Assembly (NCBI RefSeq): GCF_002284575.1
Contig: NZ_NPKJ01000048.1
Location: 253,899 to 289,527, forward strand
DNA length: 35,629 nucleotides
DNA from: Mesorhizobium temperatum
GTDB taxonomy: Bacteria > Pseudomonadota > Alphaproteobacteria > Rhizobiales > Rhizobiaceae
Direction of reading: 5' to 3'
In this document: one piece after another, positions 1 through 7,523 of the stretch
Layout of the letters: each line of letters starts with the position of its first letter
Position numbering within the stretch: position 1 is the stretch's first letter
The notes under the pieces: generated by a model
Database searches by the model: none
What the model saw: the letters and a program-made list of their open reading frames with translations, nothing else
Told to the model about the DNA's origin: nothing
Position numbers and translations under genes: made by a program

Positions 1-80
1 ACCGCACTCCGTCCAACACCCCTCTTCCGTCTCGGCGCTGCGCGCCGCTCCACCTTCTCCCACAAGGGGAGAAGGAAAGA
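1..80. repeat. Intergenic hairpin repeat, copy 1 (cut by window edge)
   Basis: This GC-rich segment ends in a hairpin of the form CCTTCTCCCACAAGGGGAGAAGG, preceded by a small hairpin around GGCGCTGCGCGCC. Nearly the same sequence is seen at 32745-32818 and related versions at 14421-14484, 18933-19049 and 35416-35551. It lies just past the stop codon of the dehydratase ending at 89. It resembles the BIME/RIME-type extragenic palindromic repeats of rhizobia and may protect or end the transcript. Confidence 0.75.
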
Positions 81-88
81 AGAGGCGT

Positions 89-1897
89 TCAGTGATTGTC
101 CCGCGGCACGCCGCGGGTGTGCGCCACATCCTGGTATTTCACCGCCGGCTTCAGCACCATTCCTTCGGAAAACTGGTCGACCATGCCGCGCTGGATCTCC
201 TGCCATGGCGTCTGGTGCTTGGGGTAGTTATAGCCGCCACTGTTCTGCAGCTCGGTGCGACGGCGCGTGATCTCGTCGTCGGTGACGAGAATGTCGGCGG
301 TTCCCTTGCGCAGGTCGATGCGGACGCGATCGCCGGTCTTCAACAGCGCCAGCCCGCCGCCTATGGCGGCTTCGGGCGAGGCGTTGAGGATCGACGGCGA
401 GCCCGACGTGCCTGACTGGCGACCGTCGCCGATGCAGGCCAGCGCATGAATGCCCTTCTTGATGAGATGGGCCGGCGGCTGCATGTTGACGACTTCGGCG
501 CCGCCCGGATAACCGATCGGACCGGCGCCGCGCATGAACAGGATCGTGTGCTCGTCGATGCCTTGCGCCGGATCGTCGATGCGGGCGTGGTAGTCTTCAG
601 GCCCGTCGAAGACCATGGCGTTACCTTCGAAGGCCTCGGGGTCGTTCGGGTTCGACAGATAGCGTTCGCGGAATTCGGGCGAGATGCCGCTGGTCTTCAT
701 GATCGCCGAATCGAACAGATTACCTCTAAGATTGATGAAGCCGGCATTGGCCTTCAGCGGCTCGGCGACGGTGCGGATGACGTCGAGATTCTCGTTGACG
801 GTCCCACTGCAATTGTCGCCGATCGTCTTGCCGTTGACGGTCATGGCGTCTGGATGAGGCAACAGCCCGGCCTTCATCAGTTCGGCCACCACCGCCGGCA
901 CGCCACCGGCATGATGATAATCCTCGCCGAGATATTCGCCCGACGGCTGCAGGTTGACGATAAGCGGTATCTTGAGGCCGACCTTCTGCCAATCGTCATT
1001 GTCGAGTGGCACGCCGAGATGTCGGGCGATGGCATTGAGATGGATCGGCGCGTTGGTCGAGCCGCCGATGGCCGAATTGACGACGATGGCGTTTTCGAAG
1101 GCCTGCCGAGTCATGATGTCGGAGGGCTTCAGATCCTCATGCACCATGTCGACTATGCGTTTTCCCGTCTCATAGGCGATCTGGCCACGCTCGCGATAGG
1201 GAGCCGGAATCGCGGCTGAGCCCGGCAGCTGCATGCCGAGCGCCTCGGCCAAGGAATTCATGGTGGTGGCGGTGCCCATTGTGTTGCAATAGCCGGTGGA
1301 CGGCGCCGAGGACGCGACGATGTCCATGAACTCGTCATAGCCGATCTCGCCCGCCGACAGGCGCTGGCGCGATTCCCAGACGATGGTGCCGGAGCCGGTG
1401 CGCTTGCCCTTGTGCCAGCCGTTGAGCATCGGGCCGACCGACAGCGCGATAGCCGGAATGTTGACGGTGGCGGCGGCCATCAAAAGGGCCGGCGTCGTCT
1501 TGTCGCAGCCGATGGTGAGTACAACGCCGTCGAGCGGGTAGCCATAGAGCACCTCGACCAGGCTGAGATAGGCGAGGTTGCGGTCGAGTGCCGCGGTCGG
1601 GCGTTTGCCCGTCTCCTGGATCGGGTGGCACGGGAACTCGAAAGGGATGCCGCCCATCGACACGATGCCCTCGCGCACGCGCTTGGCCAGTTCGAGGTGA
1701 TGGCGGTTGCAGGGCGACAGATCCGAGCCGGTCTGGGCGATGCCGATCAGCGGCTTACCCGACATCAGTTCGGCACGCGTCAGCCCGTAATTCAGGTAGC
1801 GCTCGAGGTAAAGCGCCGTCATCCCCGGATTATCGGGATTGTCGAACCACTCCTGCGAGCGAAATTTCTTTTTTTGTGTGGGTGCGCCGGCCATCAT
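89..1897 (-). CDS. L-arabonate dehydratase-like enzyme (IlvD/Edd family)
   Basis: This 602-residue protein belongs to the IlvD/Edd dehydratases, which remove water from sugar acids or dihydroxy acids using an Fe-S cluster and Mg2+. Three cysteines sit at 63 (SDLSPCN), 131 (TIGCDKT) and 204 ([11 protein letters not shown]). The same 68/73 spacing is known for [2Fe-2S] sugar-acid dehydratases such as the Rhizobium L-arabonate/D-xylonate type. The serine-rich active-site loop [11 protein letters not shown] lies near residues 492-502. The start at 1897 is chosen because GGAG precedes it and longer versions would run into the divergent gene at 2053. It differs clearly from the biosynthetic IlvD at 32826-34670, so a sugar-acid role (L-arabonate or D-xylonate to 2-keto-3-deoxypentonate) is more likely than branched-chain amino acid synthesis. 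The exact substrate cannot be fixed from sequence. Confidence 0.85.
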   Translation of the reverse strand: MMAGAPTQKKKFRSQEWFDNPDNPGMTALYLERYLNYGLTRAELMSGKPLIGIAQTGSDLSPCNRHHLELAKRVREGIVSMGGIPFEFPCHPIQETGKRPTAALDRNLAYLSLVEVLYGYPLDGVVLTIGCDKTTPALLMAAATVNIPAIALSVGPMLNGWHKGKRTGSGTIVWESRQRLSAGEIGYDEFMDIVASSAPSTGYCNTMGTATTMNSLAEALGMQLPGSAAIPAPYRERGQIAYETGKRIVDMVHEDLKPSDIMTRQAFENAIVVNSAIGGSTNAPIHLNAIARHLGVPLDNDDWQKVGLKIPLIVNLQPSGEYLGEDYHHAGGVPAVVAELMKAGLLPHPDAMTVNGKTIGDNCSGTVNENLDVIRTVAEPLKANAGFINLRGNLFDSAIMKTSGISPEFRERYLSNPNDPEAFEGNAMVFDGPEDYHARIDDPAQGIDEHTILFMRGAGPIGYPGGAEVVNMQPPAHLIKKGIHALACIGDGRQSGTSGSPSILNASPEAAIGGGLALLKTGDRVRIDLRKGTADILVTDDEITRRRTELQNSGGYNYPKHQTPWQEIQRGMVDQFSEGMVLKPAVKYQDVAHTRGVPRDNH

Positions 1898-1908
1898 GGT
1901 CTCCGTAT

Positions 1909-1932
1909 TTGTATGACAAATCGATATGACAA
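1909..1932. promoter_or_regulatory. Candidate operator of the arabonate dehydratase gene
   Basis: A perfect palindrome TTGT-ATG-ACAA lies at 1909-1919, and the half TATGACAA is repeated 13 bp further on (1912-1919 and 1925-1932). It starts 12 bp upstream of the dehydratase start, between divergent genes. TTGT-N3-ACAA dyads are typical of GntR-family sugar-acid regulators. No such regulator is in this window, so the binder is unknown. Confidence 0.4.
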
Positions 1933-2052
1933 CGCGCGAGAGCAGGCAAGAGGCACGCGCCATCCGATTCCGGACTTTGGTGCGATAGACATACATCTGG
2001 CCCCGCGCTAGACGGGATCGGGGTTTGTCAATTTTGTATCCGGGAGATTTTG

Positions 2053-2505
2053 ATGGCTTTGGTGATCGAAGGCGAGGAACGCATCGCCGCACCCCTGCAA
2101 AAGGTTTGGGAGGCGCTGAACGACCCGGACGTTCTGAGGCAGACCATTCCGGGCTGCCAGAGCCTCGAAAAGAAGTCGGACACCGAGATGGGCGCGACCG
2201 TGGTGCTCAAGATCGGCCCGATCAAGGCGACGTTCAACGGCGAGGTGACGCTGAAGAACCTCAAGCCGCCGCACTCCTACACCATCCAGGGCGAAGGCAA
2301 GGGTGGCATCGCCGGCTTCGCAAAAGGCGGCGCCGATGTGACGCTGACCGCCGATGGACCGGAGGCGACAATCCTGAAATATGCGGCCAAGGCCGATGTC
2401 GGCGGAAAGATCGCCCAGCTTGGCAGCCGGCTGATCGAATCGACGTCGAAGAAACTTGCCGGACAGTTTTTTTCGTCGTTCGGCGAGAAGGTGGGCGCGG
2501 CCTAG
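2053..2505 (+). CDS. CoxG/SRPBCC family protein
   Basis: A 150-residue protein that fits the CoxG branch of the SRPBCC (START-like) fold. The N-terminal [20 protein letters not shown] is the usual opening strand and helix, then come [16 protein letters not shown] and a glycine-rich [17 protein letters not shown] segment. CoxG proteins are linked to aerobic CO-dehydrogenase-type molybdenum hydroxylases, where they help assembly or membrane attachment. No coxL, coxM or coxS gene is visible here, so this copy stands alone and its partner is unknown. GGGAG at 2042-2046 supports the ATG at 2053 over the TTG at 2050. The gene converges on the Mrp gene with only 30 bp between stops. Confidence 0.8.
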   Translation: MALVIEGEERIAAPLQKVWEALNDPDVLRQTIPGCQSLEKKSDTEMGATVVLKIGPIKATFNGEVTLKNLKPPHSYTIQGEGKGGIAGFAKGGADVTLTADGPEATILKYAAKADVGGKIAQLGSRLIESTSKKLAGQFFSSFGEKVGAA

Positions 2506-2535
2506 ATCAGGCTTTTCGCACCACCCACTGCCGTC

Positions 2536-3729
2536 TCACTCAAACACAATGCTCGGCACGGCGGCTTCGGCCGCGCCGCGTTCTTCGTTGACCCTGCCCC
2601 AGACCTTTGAGGCGATGTCGCGGTAGATCTTCGCCTCTGCGCCATCGGGCTTCGAGACCACCACCGGCGTGCCGGCATCCGAGCTTTCGCGGATGCCCAT
2701 TTCGAGCGGCACTTCGCCGAGGAAGGTGACGCCGAGACGCTCGGCCTCGCGGCGCGCGCCGCCATGGCCGAAGATATCGTAGCGCTTGCCGGTGTCGGGG
2801 GCGAGGAAATAGCTCATATTCTCGACGATGCCCAACACCGGCACGTCGACCTTCCTGAACATGTTGAGGCCTTTTCGCGCATCGATCAGGGCCAGATCCT
2901 GCGGCGTCGAGACGATGACGGCGCCAGCCAACGGCACCTGCTGGGCCATGGTCAGCTGCGCGTCGCCGGTGCCGGGCGGCATGTCGACGACGAGCACATC
3001 GAGCGGCCCCCACTCGACCTCGCGCAGCATTTGCGTCAATGCCGACATCACCATCGGCCCGCGCCAGATCATCGGCGTCTCCTCATCGACGAGGAAGCCC
3101 ATCGACATGACCTTCAGGCCGTAATTCTCCATCGGCTTCAGGACCTTGCCGTCAACGGTCTGCGGCCGGCCATGGATGTTGAGCAGCCGCGGCATGGACG
3201 GGCCGTAGATGTCGGCGTCGAGCACGCCGACCCTCAGGCCGTTAGCGGCGAGGCCAAGCGCGATGTTGACGGCAGTGGTCGACTTGCCGACGCCGCCCTT
3301 GCCGGAAGCGACGGCGATGATCGCCTCGATGCCGGGCACGCCGCGCTTGCCCTGGCTGTGCGAGGCTGGGGCATGCGGAGCCGGACGTGGCGCGGCGGCG
3401 GGTGTGGCCGGCGGCGCGGGCCTGGGGGCAGGCCGCACTGGGACCGGAGCCTCCATGCCGCCGCCTTTCCTTTCCGCTGTCAGCGCGACCACAGCGCCAG
3501 CGACACCGGGGATCGCCTTGACGACACGCTCGGCGGCAGCACGCAATGGCTCCATCTCCTGAGCCCGGGCGGCAGGGACGGTGATCGAGAAGAAGACCTT
3601 GGCATCGGCGATGAAAATCTCGGAAACCATGCCGAGGTCGACGATGTTGCCGGTGAAATCCGGTCCATTTATCGTCTTCAGGCGCTCGGTGACGATTTCC
3701 TTGGTGACGTTTTCCTGGACGGCGGGCAT
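2536..3729 (-). CDS. mrp: Mrp/ApbC-family P-loop ATPase, cysteine-free
   Basis: A 397-residue protein with an N-terminal MIP18/DUF59-like domain (about 1-85), a Pro/Ala-rich linker (about 92-125) and a MinD/Mrp ATPase domain. The deviant Walker A SGKGGVGKS is at 142-150, DADIYGPSMPRL follows at 171-182, and VVDMPPGTGD is near 247-256. Family members carry Fe-S clusters to apoproteins using a CxxC pair near the C terminus. Here that region reads FLAPDTGKRYDIFGHGG (308-324) with no CxxC, and there is no cysteine anywhere in the protein. Cluster binding by the usual ligands is therefore impossible, so it may act with a partner, bind differently or have another ATPase role. AGAGGA upstream supports the start. 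Confidence 0.9.
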   Translation of the reverse strand: MPAVQENVTKEIVTERLKTINGPDFTGNIVDLGMVSEIFIADAKVFFSITVPAARAQEMEPLRAAAERVVKAIPGVAGAVVALTAERKGGGMEAPVPVRPAPRPAPPATPAAAPRPAPHAPASHSQGKRGVPGIEAIIAVASGKGGVGKSTTAVNIALGLAANGLRVGVLDADIYGPSMPRLLNIHGRPQTVDGKVLKPMENYGLKVMSMGFLVDEETPMIWRGPMVMSALTQMLREVEWGPLDVLVVDMPPGTGDAQLTMAQQVPLAGAVIVSTPQDLALIDARKGLNMFRKVDVPVLGIVENMSYFLAPDTGKRYDIFGHGGARREAERLGVTFLGEVPLEMGIRESSDAGTPVVVSKPDGAEAKIYRDIASKVWGRVNEERGAAEAAVPSIVFE

Positions 3730-3967
3730 CAGCTTTTCCTCTGCTTTTCCGCTTCAGATAATGCAGTTCCCGAACAGAACCAAGCGGCGGCACAACACGT
3801 GCTGCGGCATGCGCCCAGAAACCTGCGTTGGTTTGTAGGGTTTTGCGGGGAGCAACCGTCTTCCAGGAGACACGCCAATCGACAAGTTGCGGTCGCCAGA
3901 AGACGAAGCGGCCCTATCTTATTGCACAGCTCTAGGACGTGATCACCGGTAAGGAAAGGAGACCGTC

Positions 3968-4345
3968 ATGCTCGCAAACAGCAATGCAACGGCCAATCTC
4001 GCGGTGAAAGATCTGGCGGAGGCCAGATCTTTCTACAAGGGAACGCTCGGCCTGACTGAGGTCCACAACGAGGGTGGCGAACTAATCGTCTACAAATGCG
4101 GCGACACCAGCATCAACGTGTATCGCTCGCATTTCGCCGGAACCAACAAGGCGACGGCGGTGACCTGGATGGTCGGCGACGAAATCGACACCGTCGTCAA
4201 GGCGCTGAAATCGAAGGGCGTCGTCTTCGAGCACTACGACATGCCGGGCCTGACGCTGGAAGGCGACATCCACGTCGGTCACGGCATGAAGGTTGCCTGG
4301 TTCAAGGATCCGGACGGCAACATCCTGAACCTTGTGGACAGGTAA
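3968..4345 (+). CDS. VOC (glyoxalase/bleomycin resistance) family protein
   Basis: A 125-residue single-unit VOC protein. The opening TANLAVKDLAEARSFYKGTL and the closing VAWFKDPDGNILNLVDR are the classic first and last elements of the beta-alpha-beta-beta-beta fold. VOC proteins include glyoxalases, dioxygenases and drug-binding proteins, and dimers form the active site. The acidic and histidine residues near 80-105 (FEHYDMPG, HVGHGMKV) could bind metal. The substrate cannot be assigned. A strong GGAG Shine-Dalgarno precedes the ATG. It appears to be a single-gene unit: 238 bp upstream separate it from the divergent Mrp gene, and that gap shows nothing clear apart from presumed promoters. 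Confidence 0.8.
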   Translation: MLANSNATANLAVKDLAEARSFYKGTLGLTEVHNEGGELIVYKCGDTSINVYRSHFAGTNKATAVTWMVGDEIDTVVKALKSKGVVFEHYDMPGLTLEGDIHVGHGMKVAWFKDPDGNILNLVDR

Positions 4346-4446
4346 GGTAAGCTTGGACGGCGGCGAAGCTTCGGCCGCATGAGGATTCGCCAAGCAAAAA
4401 CAGCTTGCATCTGGCGTAACCCCACTTGGCCGGGTAGCGTCCGCTC

Positions 4447-5346
4447 ATGATCGACAAGCTGGAATTCTTCATCGCGTTGGCCAGGGAAGAGCATTTCGGC
4501 CGAGCGGCGGAGGTGTGCAGCGTCACCCAGCCGACGCTTTCGGCCGGCATCAAGCAGCTGGAGGGTCAGCTCGGCGTGATGCTGGTATTGCGCGGCTCGC
4601 GCTTTCAGGGGCTGACGCCGGAGGGAGAACAGGTGCTGGTATGGGCGCGCCGCATCGTCGGCGATACCCGCACCATGCGCGAGGAGATGCGGGCGGCACG
4701 CCACGGCCTTTCGGGGCGCATCCGCATCGCCGCCATCCCGACGGCTCTGGCCATGGTGGCGCGGCTGACGACACCCTTTCGGGCAAAGCATCCCGGTGTC
4801 ACCTTCTCGGTGCTGTCGCGCACCTCGATCGAGGTGCTGTCGCTGCTCGGCAATTTCGACATCGACGCCGGCATCACCTACCTCGACAACGAGCCGCTGG
4901 GGCGGGTGACCAGCGTGCCGCTCTATGACGAGCGCTATCAACTGATCACCGCGGTCGGAAACCCGTATTCCGACCGCGACAAAGTGACATGGGCGGAACT
5001 CAGCCAGCTGCCGCTCTGCCTGCTGACGCCGGACATGCAGAACCGTCGCATCATCGACCAGCATTTGGCCGAAGCCGGCACACAGGTGCGGCCGACACTC
5101 GAATCCAATTCGATGATCGTGCTGTTCTCCCATATCCGTACCGGCAAATGGTCGTCGATCATGCCGCTCAACCTCTCGGAAACATTCGGCTTTTCCGAGC
5201 CGATCCGGGCCATTCCGATTGTCGATCCGGACGCCAGCCACACCGTCGGGCTGGTGGCGACGCCGCGCGAGCCGCACACGCCGCTGGTCTCGGCGCTGCT
5301 GGACGAGGCGATGGCGCTAGCAGACGATTTCCGCGCCCGCCGCTGA
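4447..5346 (+). CDS. LysR-family regulator of the fds operon (inferred)
   Basis: A 299-residue LysR-type regulator. The N-terminal winged helix-turn-helix covers about 1-60 (FFIALAREEHFGRAAEVCSV, then TQPTLSAGIKQLEGQLG), followed by a linker helix and a substrate-binding effector domain from about 90. It lies directly upstream of, and in the same direction as, the formate dehydrogenase operon with a 134-bp gap holding two LysR-type dyads. LysR regulators next to fds genes are known in other bacteria, so control of fds in response to formate or a related metabolite is the natural inference. No strong Shine-Dalgarno is seen before the ATG. Confidence 0.88.
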   Translation: MIDKLEFFIALAREEHFGRAAEVCSVTQPTLSAGIKQLEGQLGVMLVLRGSRFQGLTPEGEQVLVWARRIVGDTRTMREEMRAARHGLSGRIRIAAIPTALAMVARLTTPFRAKHPGVTFSVLSRTSIEVLSLLGNFDIDAGITYLDNEPLGRVTSVPLYDERYQLITAVGNPYSDRDKVTWAELSQLPLCLLTPDMQNRRIIDQHLAEAGTQVRPTLESNSMIVLFSHIRTGKWSSIMPLNLSETFGFSEPIRAIPIVDPDASHTVGLVATPREPHTPLVSALLDEAMALADDFRARR

Positions 5347-5373
5347 GCTAGAGATTGCAGGCTGGACCGCAGC

Positions 5374-5414
5374 GATAGAAGATTTCTATCGAGCAACGGA
5401 TCAGCTTTATTGAT
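5374..5414. promoter_or_regulatory. Tandem LysR-type operator dyads before fdsG
   Basis: Two 15-bp dyads are present. ATAG-N7-CTAT at 5375-5389 extends to a 7-bp perfect arm, GATAGAA-GAT-TTCTATC, at 5374-5390. ATCA-N7-TGAT is at 5400-5414. Both satisfy the T-N11-A rule of LysR regulators and their centres are 25 bp apart, as in a recognition site plus an activation site. The second overlaps a possible -35 element, TTGATT, at 5410-5415. The nearest candidate regulator is the LysR protein encoded just upstream. Confidence 0.55.
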
Positions 5415-5480
5415 TTGGTGGGTTTCCTCTGATTTCCTAAGCACTTAGCGGTAGATTACTACGACCAGGGAGGGCGCTGC

Positions 5481-5960
5481 ATGACAATGCAGCCTGCAGG
5501 TACCGAGATCGCGTCGCGCACGGCGGCGATCGTCCAGGAGCTGAAGGGCCTCGAAGGCCCGCTATTGCCGATCCTCCACGGCATCCAGGAAGAGTTCGGC
5601 CATGTGCCGCAGGACGCGCTGCCTGTCATCGCCGAGGCGCTGAACATCTCCAAGGCGGAGGTGCACGGCGTCGTCACCTTCTATCATGACTACCGCAGCC
5701 ACCCGGCCGGAAGGCATGTGCTGAAGCTCTGCCAGGCGGAAGCTTGCCAGTCGATGGGCTCGGACGCCATTGCCGCCAAGCTCAAGCAATTGCTGGGCAT
5801 CGGCTTCCACGAGACCGCCCGCGACGGATCGGTGACGCTGGAGCCGGTCTACTGCCTCGGCCTTTGCGCCTGCGCGCCATCGGCAATGCTGGACGGCGAG
5901 GTGATCGGCCGGCTCGATGACGAAAAGCTCGACGAGATCGCTGCCGAGGTGCGTTCATGA
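5481..5960 (+). CDS. fdsG: NAD-dependent formate dehydrogenase gamma subunit
   Basis: A 159-residue NuoE-like [2Fe-2S] protein. The four cluster ligands are visible as CQAEAC (84, 89) and CLGLC (125, 129). It is preceded by AGGGAGGG at a good distance. In soluble, oxygen-tolerant FDS complexes this subunit pairs with FdsB to pass electrons from formate to NAD+ in the cytoplasm. It is the first gene of the operon; fdsB starts inside its stop codon (ATGA overlap at 5957), which indicates translational coupling. The helical N-terminal half, with HGIQEEFGHVPQDALPVIAE, is typical of NuoE/HoxE proteins. Confidence 0.95.
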   Translation: MTMQPAGTEIASRTAAIVQELKGLEGPLLPILHGIQEEFGHVPQDALPVIAEALNISKAEVHGVVTFYHDYRSHPAGRHVLKLCQAEACQSMGSDAIAAKLKQLLGIGFHETARDGSVTLEPVYCLGLCACAPSAMLDGEVIGRLDDEKLDEIAAEVRS

Positions 5961-7513
5961 TCCCGCGCATCTACGTTCCCGGCGATTCCGGCGCGCTGGC
6001 GCTCGGTGCTGAAAAGGTCGCCAAGGCGGTCGAAAAGGAATTGGCCGATCGCGGTATCGAGGCCAAGATCGTTCGCAATGGTTCGCGCGGCGCCTATTTC
6101 CTCGAGCCGATGGTTGAGGTGGCGACAGCCAATGGCCGCGTCGCCTATGGGCCGGTAAAGCCGTCCGACGTCAAAAGCCTTTTCGACTGTGGCTTTCTCA
6201 CCGGCGGCTACCACAAGCGCTGGTTGGGTGCACCCGACAAGATCCCGTTCCTGGCTAAGCAGACGCGGCTGACCTTCGCGCGCTGCGGCGTCATCAATCC
6301 GCTGTCGCTCGATCACTACAAGGCGCATGGCGGGCTGAAGGGCCTGCAGAACGCCGTGGGACTAGCGCCGGCCGACATCGTCAAGCAAGTCACCGAGTCG
6401 GGCCTGCGCGGCCGCGGCGGCGCCGGCTTCCCGACCGGCATCAAATGGAAAACGGTGCTCGAAACGACGGCCGACAAAAAGTACATCGTCTGCAATGCCG
6501 ACGAGGGCGACAGCGCAACCTTCGCCGACCGCATGATCATGGAGGGCGACCCCTTCGTGCTGATCGAAGGCATGGCGATCGCCGGCATCGCCACCGGCGC
6601 GACCAAGGGCTTTGTCTATATCCGCTCGGAATATCCGCATGCGGTGGCAATGATGGAGAAGGCGGTCGAGGTCGCCCGCAAGGCCGGCCTGCTCGGCGTC
6701 AATGTGCTGGGCTCGCCCAACGCCTTCGACATGGAAATTCGCGTCGGCGCCGGCGCTTATGTCTGCGGCGAGGAAACCTCGCTGCTCAACAGCCTCGAAG
6801 GCAAGCGCGGCGTCGTTCGCGCCAAGCCGCCACTGCCGGCCATCCAGGGCCTGTTCGGCAAGCCGACGGTGATCAATAATGTCATCTCGCTGGCCTCGGT
6901 GCCTGTGATCATGGACAAGGGTGCTGCCTTCTACAAGAATTTCGGCATGGGCCGCTCGCGCGGCACCATTCCGATCCAGATCGCCGGCAACGTCAGATAT
7001 GGCGGCCTGTTCGAGGCGGCGTTCGGCATGACGCTTGGCGAGATCGTCGACGACATCGGCGGTGGCACGGCCACTGGACGGCCGGTCAAGGCGGTACAGG
7101 TCGGGGGTCCGTTGGGAGCTTATTTTCCCCGCTCCCTGTTCGACACGCCTTTCGATTACGAGGCATTCGCCGCCAAGGACGGGCTGATCGGCCACGCCGG
7201 CATCACCGTCTTCGACGACACAGCCGACATGCTGAGGCAAGCGCGCTTCGCCATGGAGTTCTGCGCCATCGAAAGCTGCGGCAAGTGCACGCCGTGCCGC
7301 ATCGGCTCGACGCGCGGCGTCGAGACGATCGACAAGATCGCCAGGGGTATAGAGCCGGAAAAGCAGATCGAGCTGGTGACCGACCTCTGCAACACGATGA
7401 AGTTCGGTTCGCTCTGCGCGCTGGGTGGCTTCACGCCCTACCCGGTGATGAGCGCAATCAACCACTTCCGCGATGATTTCAAGCCGGCGCCGGTCGCCGA
7501 AGCAGCAGAATAG
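5957..7513 (+). CDS. fdsB: NAD-dependent formate dehydrogenase beta subunit (flavoprotein)
   Basis: A 518-residue NuoF-like subunit that carries FMN, the NAD site and one [4Fe-4S] cluster. The glycine-rich GLRGRGGAGFPTG is at 149-161, NADEGDS at 180-186 and GAGAYVCGEETSLLNSLEG at 264-282. The cluster ligands are CGKCTPC (441, 444, 447) and C487. The extra N-terminal domain (about 1-110) is usual for FdsB and related hydrogenase subunits. This subunit hands electrons to NAD+. It overlaps fdsG by four bases and ends 10 bp before fdsA. Confidence 0.95.
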   Translation: MIPRIYVPGDSGALALGAEKVAKAVEKELADRGIEAKIVRNGSRGAYFLEPMVEVATANGRVAYGPVKPSDVKSLFDCGFLTGGYHKRWLGAPDKIPFLAKQTRLTFARCGVINPLSLDHYKAHGGLKGLQNAVGLAPADIVKQVTESGLRGRGGAGFPTGIKWKTVLETTADKKYIVCNADEGDSATFADRMIMEGDPFVLIEGMAIAGIATGATKGFVYIRSEYPHAVAMMEKAVEVARKAGLLGVNVLGSPNAFDMEIRVGAGAYVCGEETSLLNSLEGKRGVVRAKPPLPAIQGLFGKPTVINNVISLASVPVIMDKGAAFYKNFGMGRSRGTIPIQIAGNVRYGGLFEAAFGMTLGEIVDDIGGGTATGRPVKAVQVGGPLGAYFPRSLFDTPFDYEAFAAKDGLIGHAGITVFDDTADMLRQARFAMEFCAIESCGKCTPCRIGSTRGVETIDKIARGIEPEKQIELVTDLCNTMKFGSLCALGGFTPYPVMSAINHFRDDFKPAPVAEAAE

Positions 7514-7523
7514 GAGTCTCGCC

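Noticed and set aside
446..1219. Plus-strand frame of 257 codons inside the dehydratase
   Set aside because: Antisense shadow of a clear IlvD/Edd family gene with all Fe-S ligands.
2053..2092. Longer start (2092) for the arabonate dehydratase
   Set aside because: It would overlap the divergent CoxG gene and add an Arg-rich stretch not seen in the family; ATG 1897 has a ribosome site.
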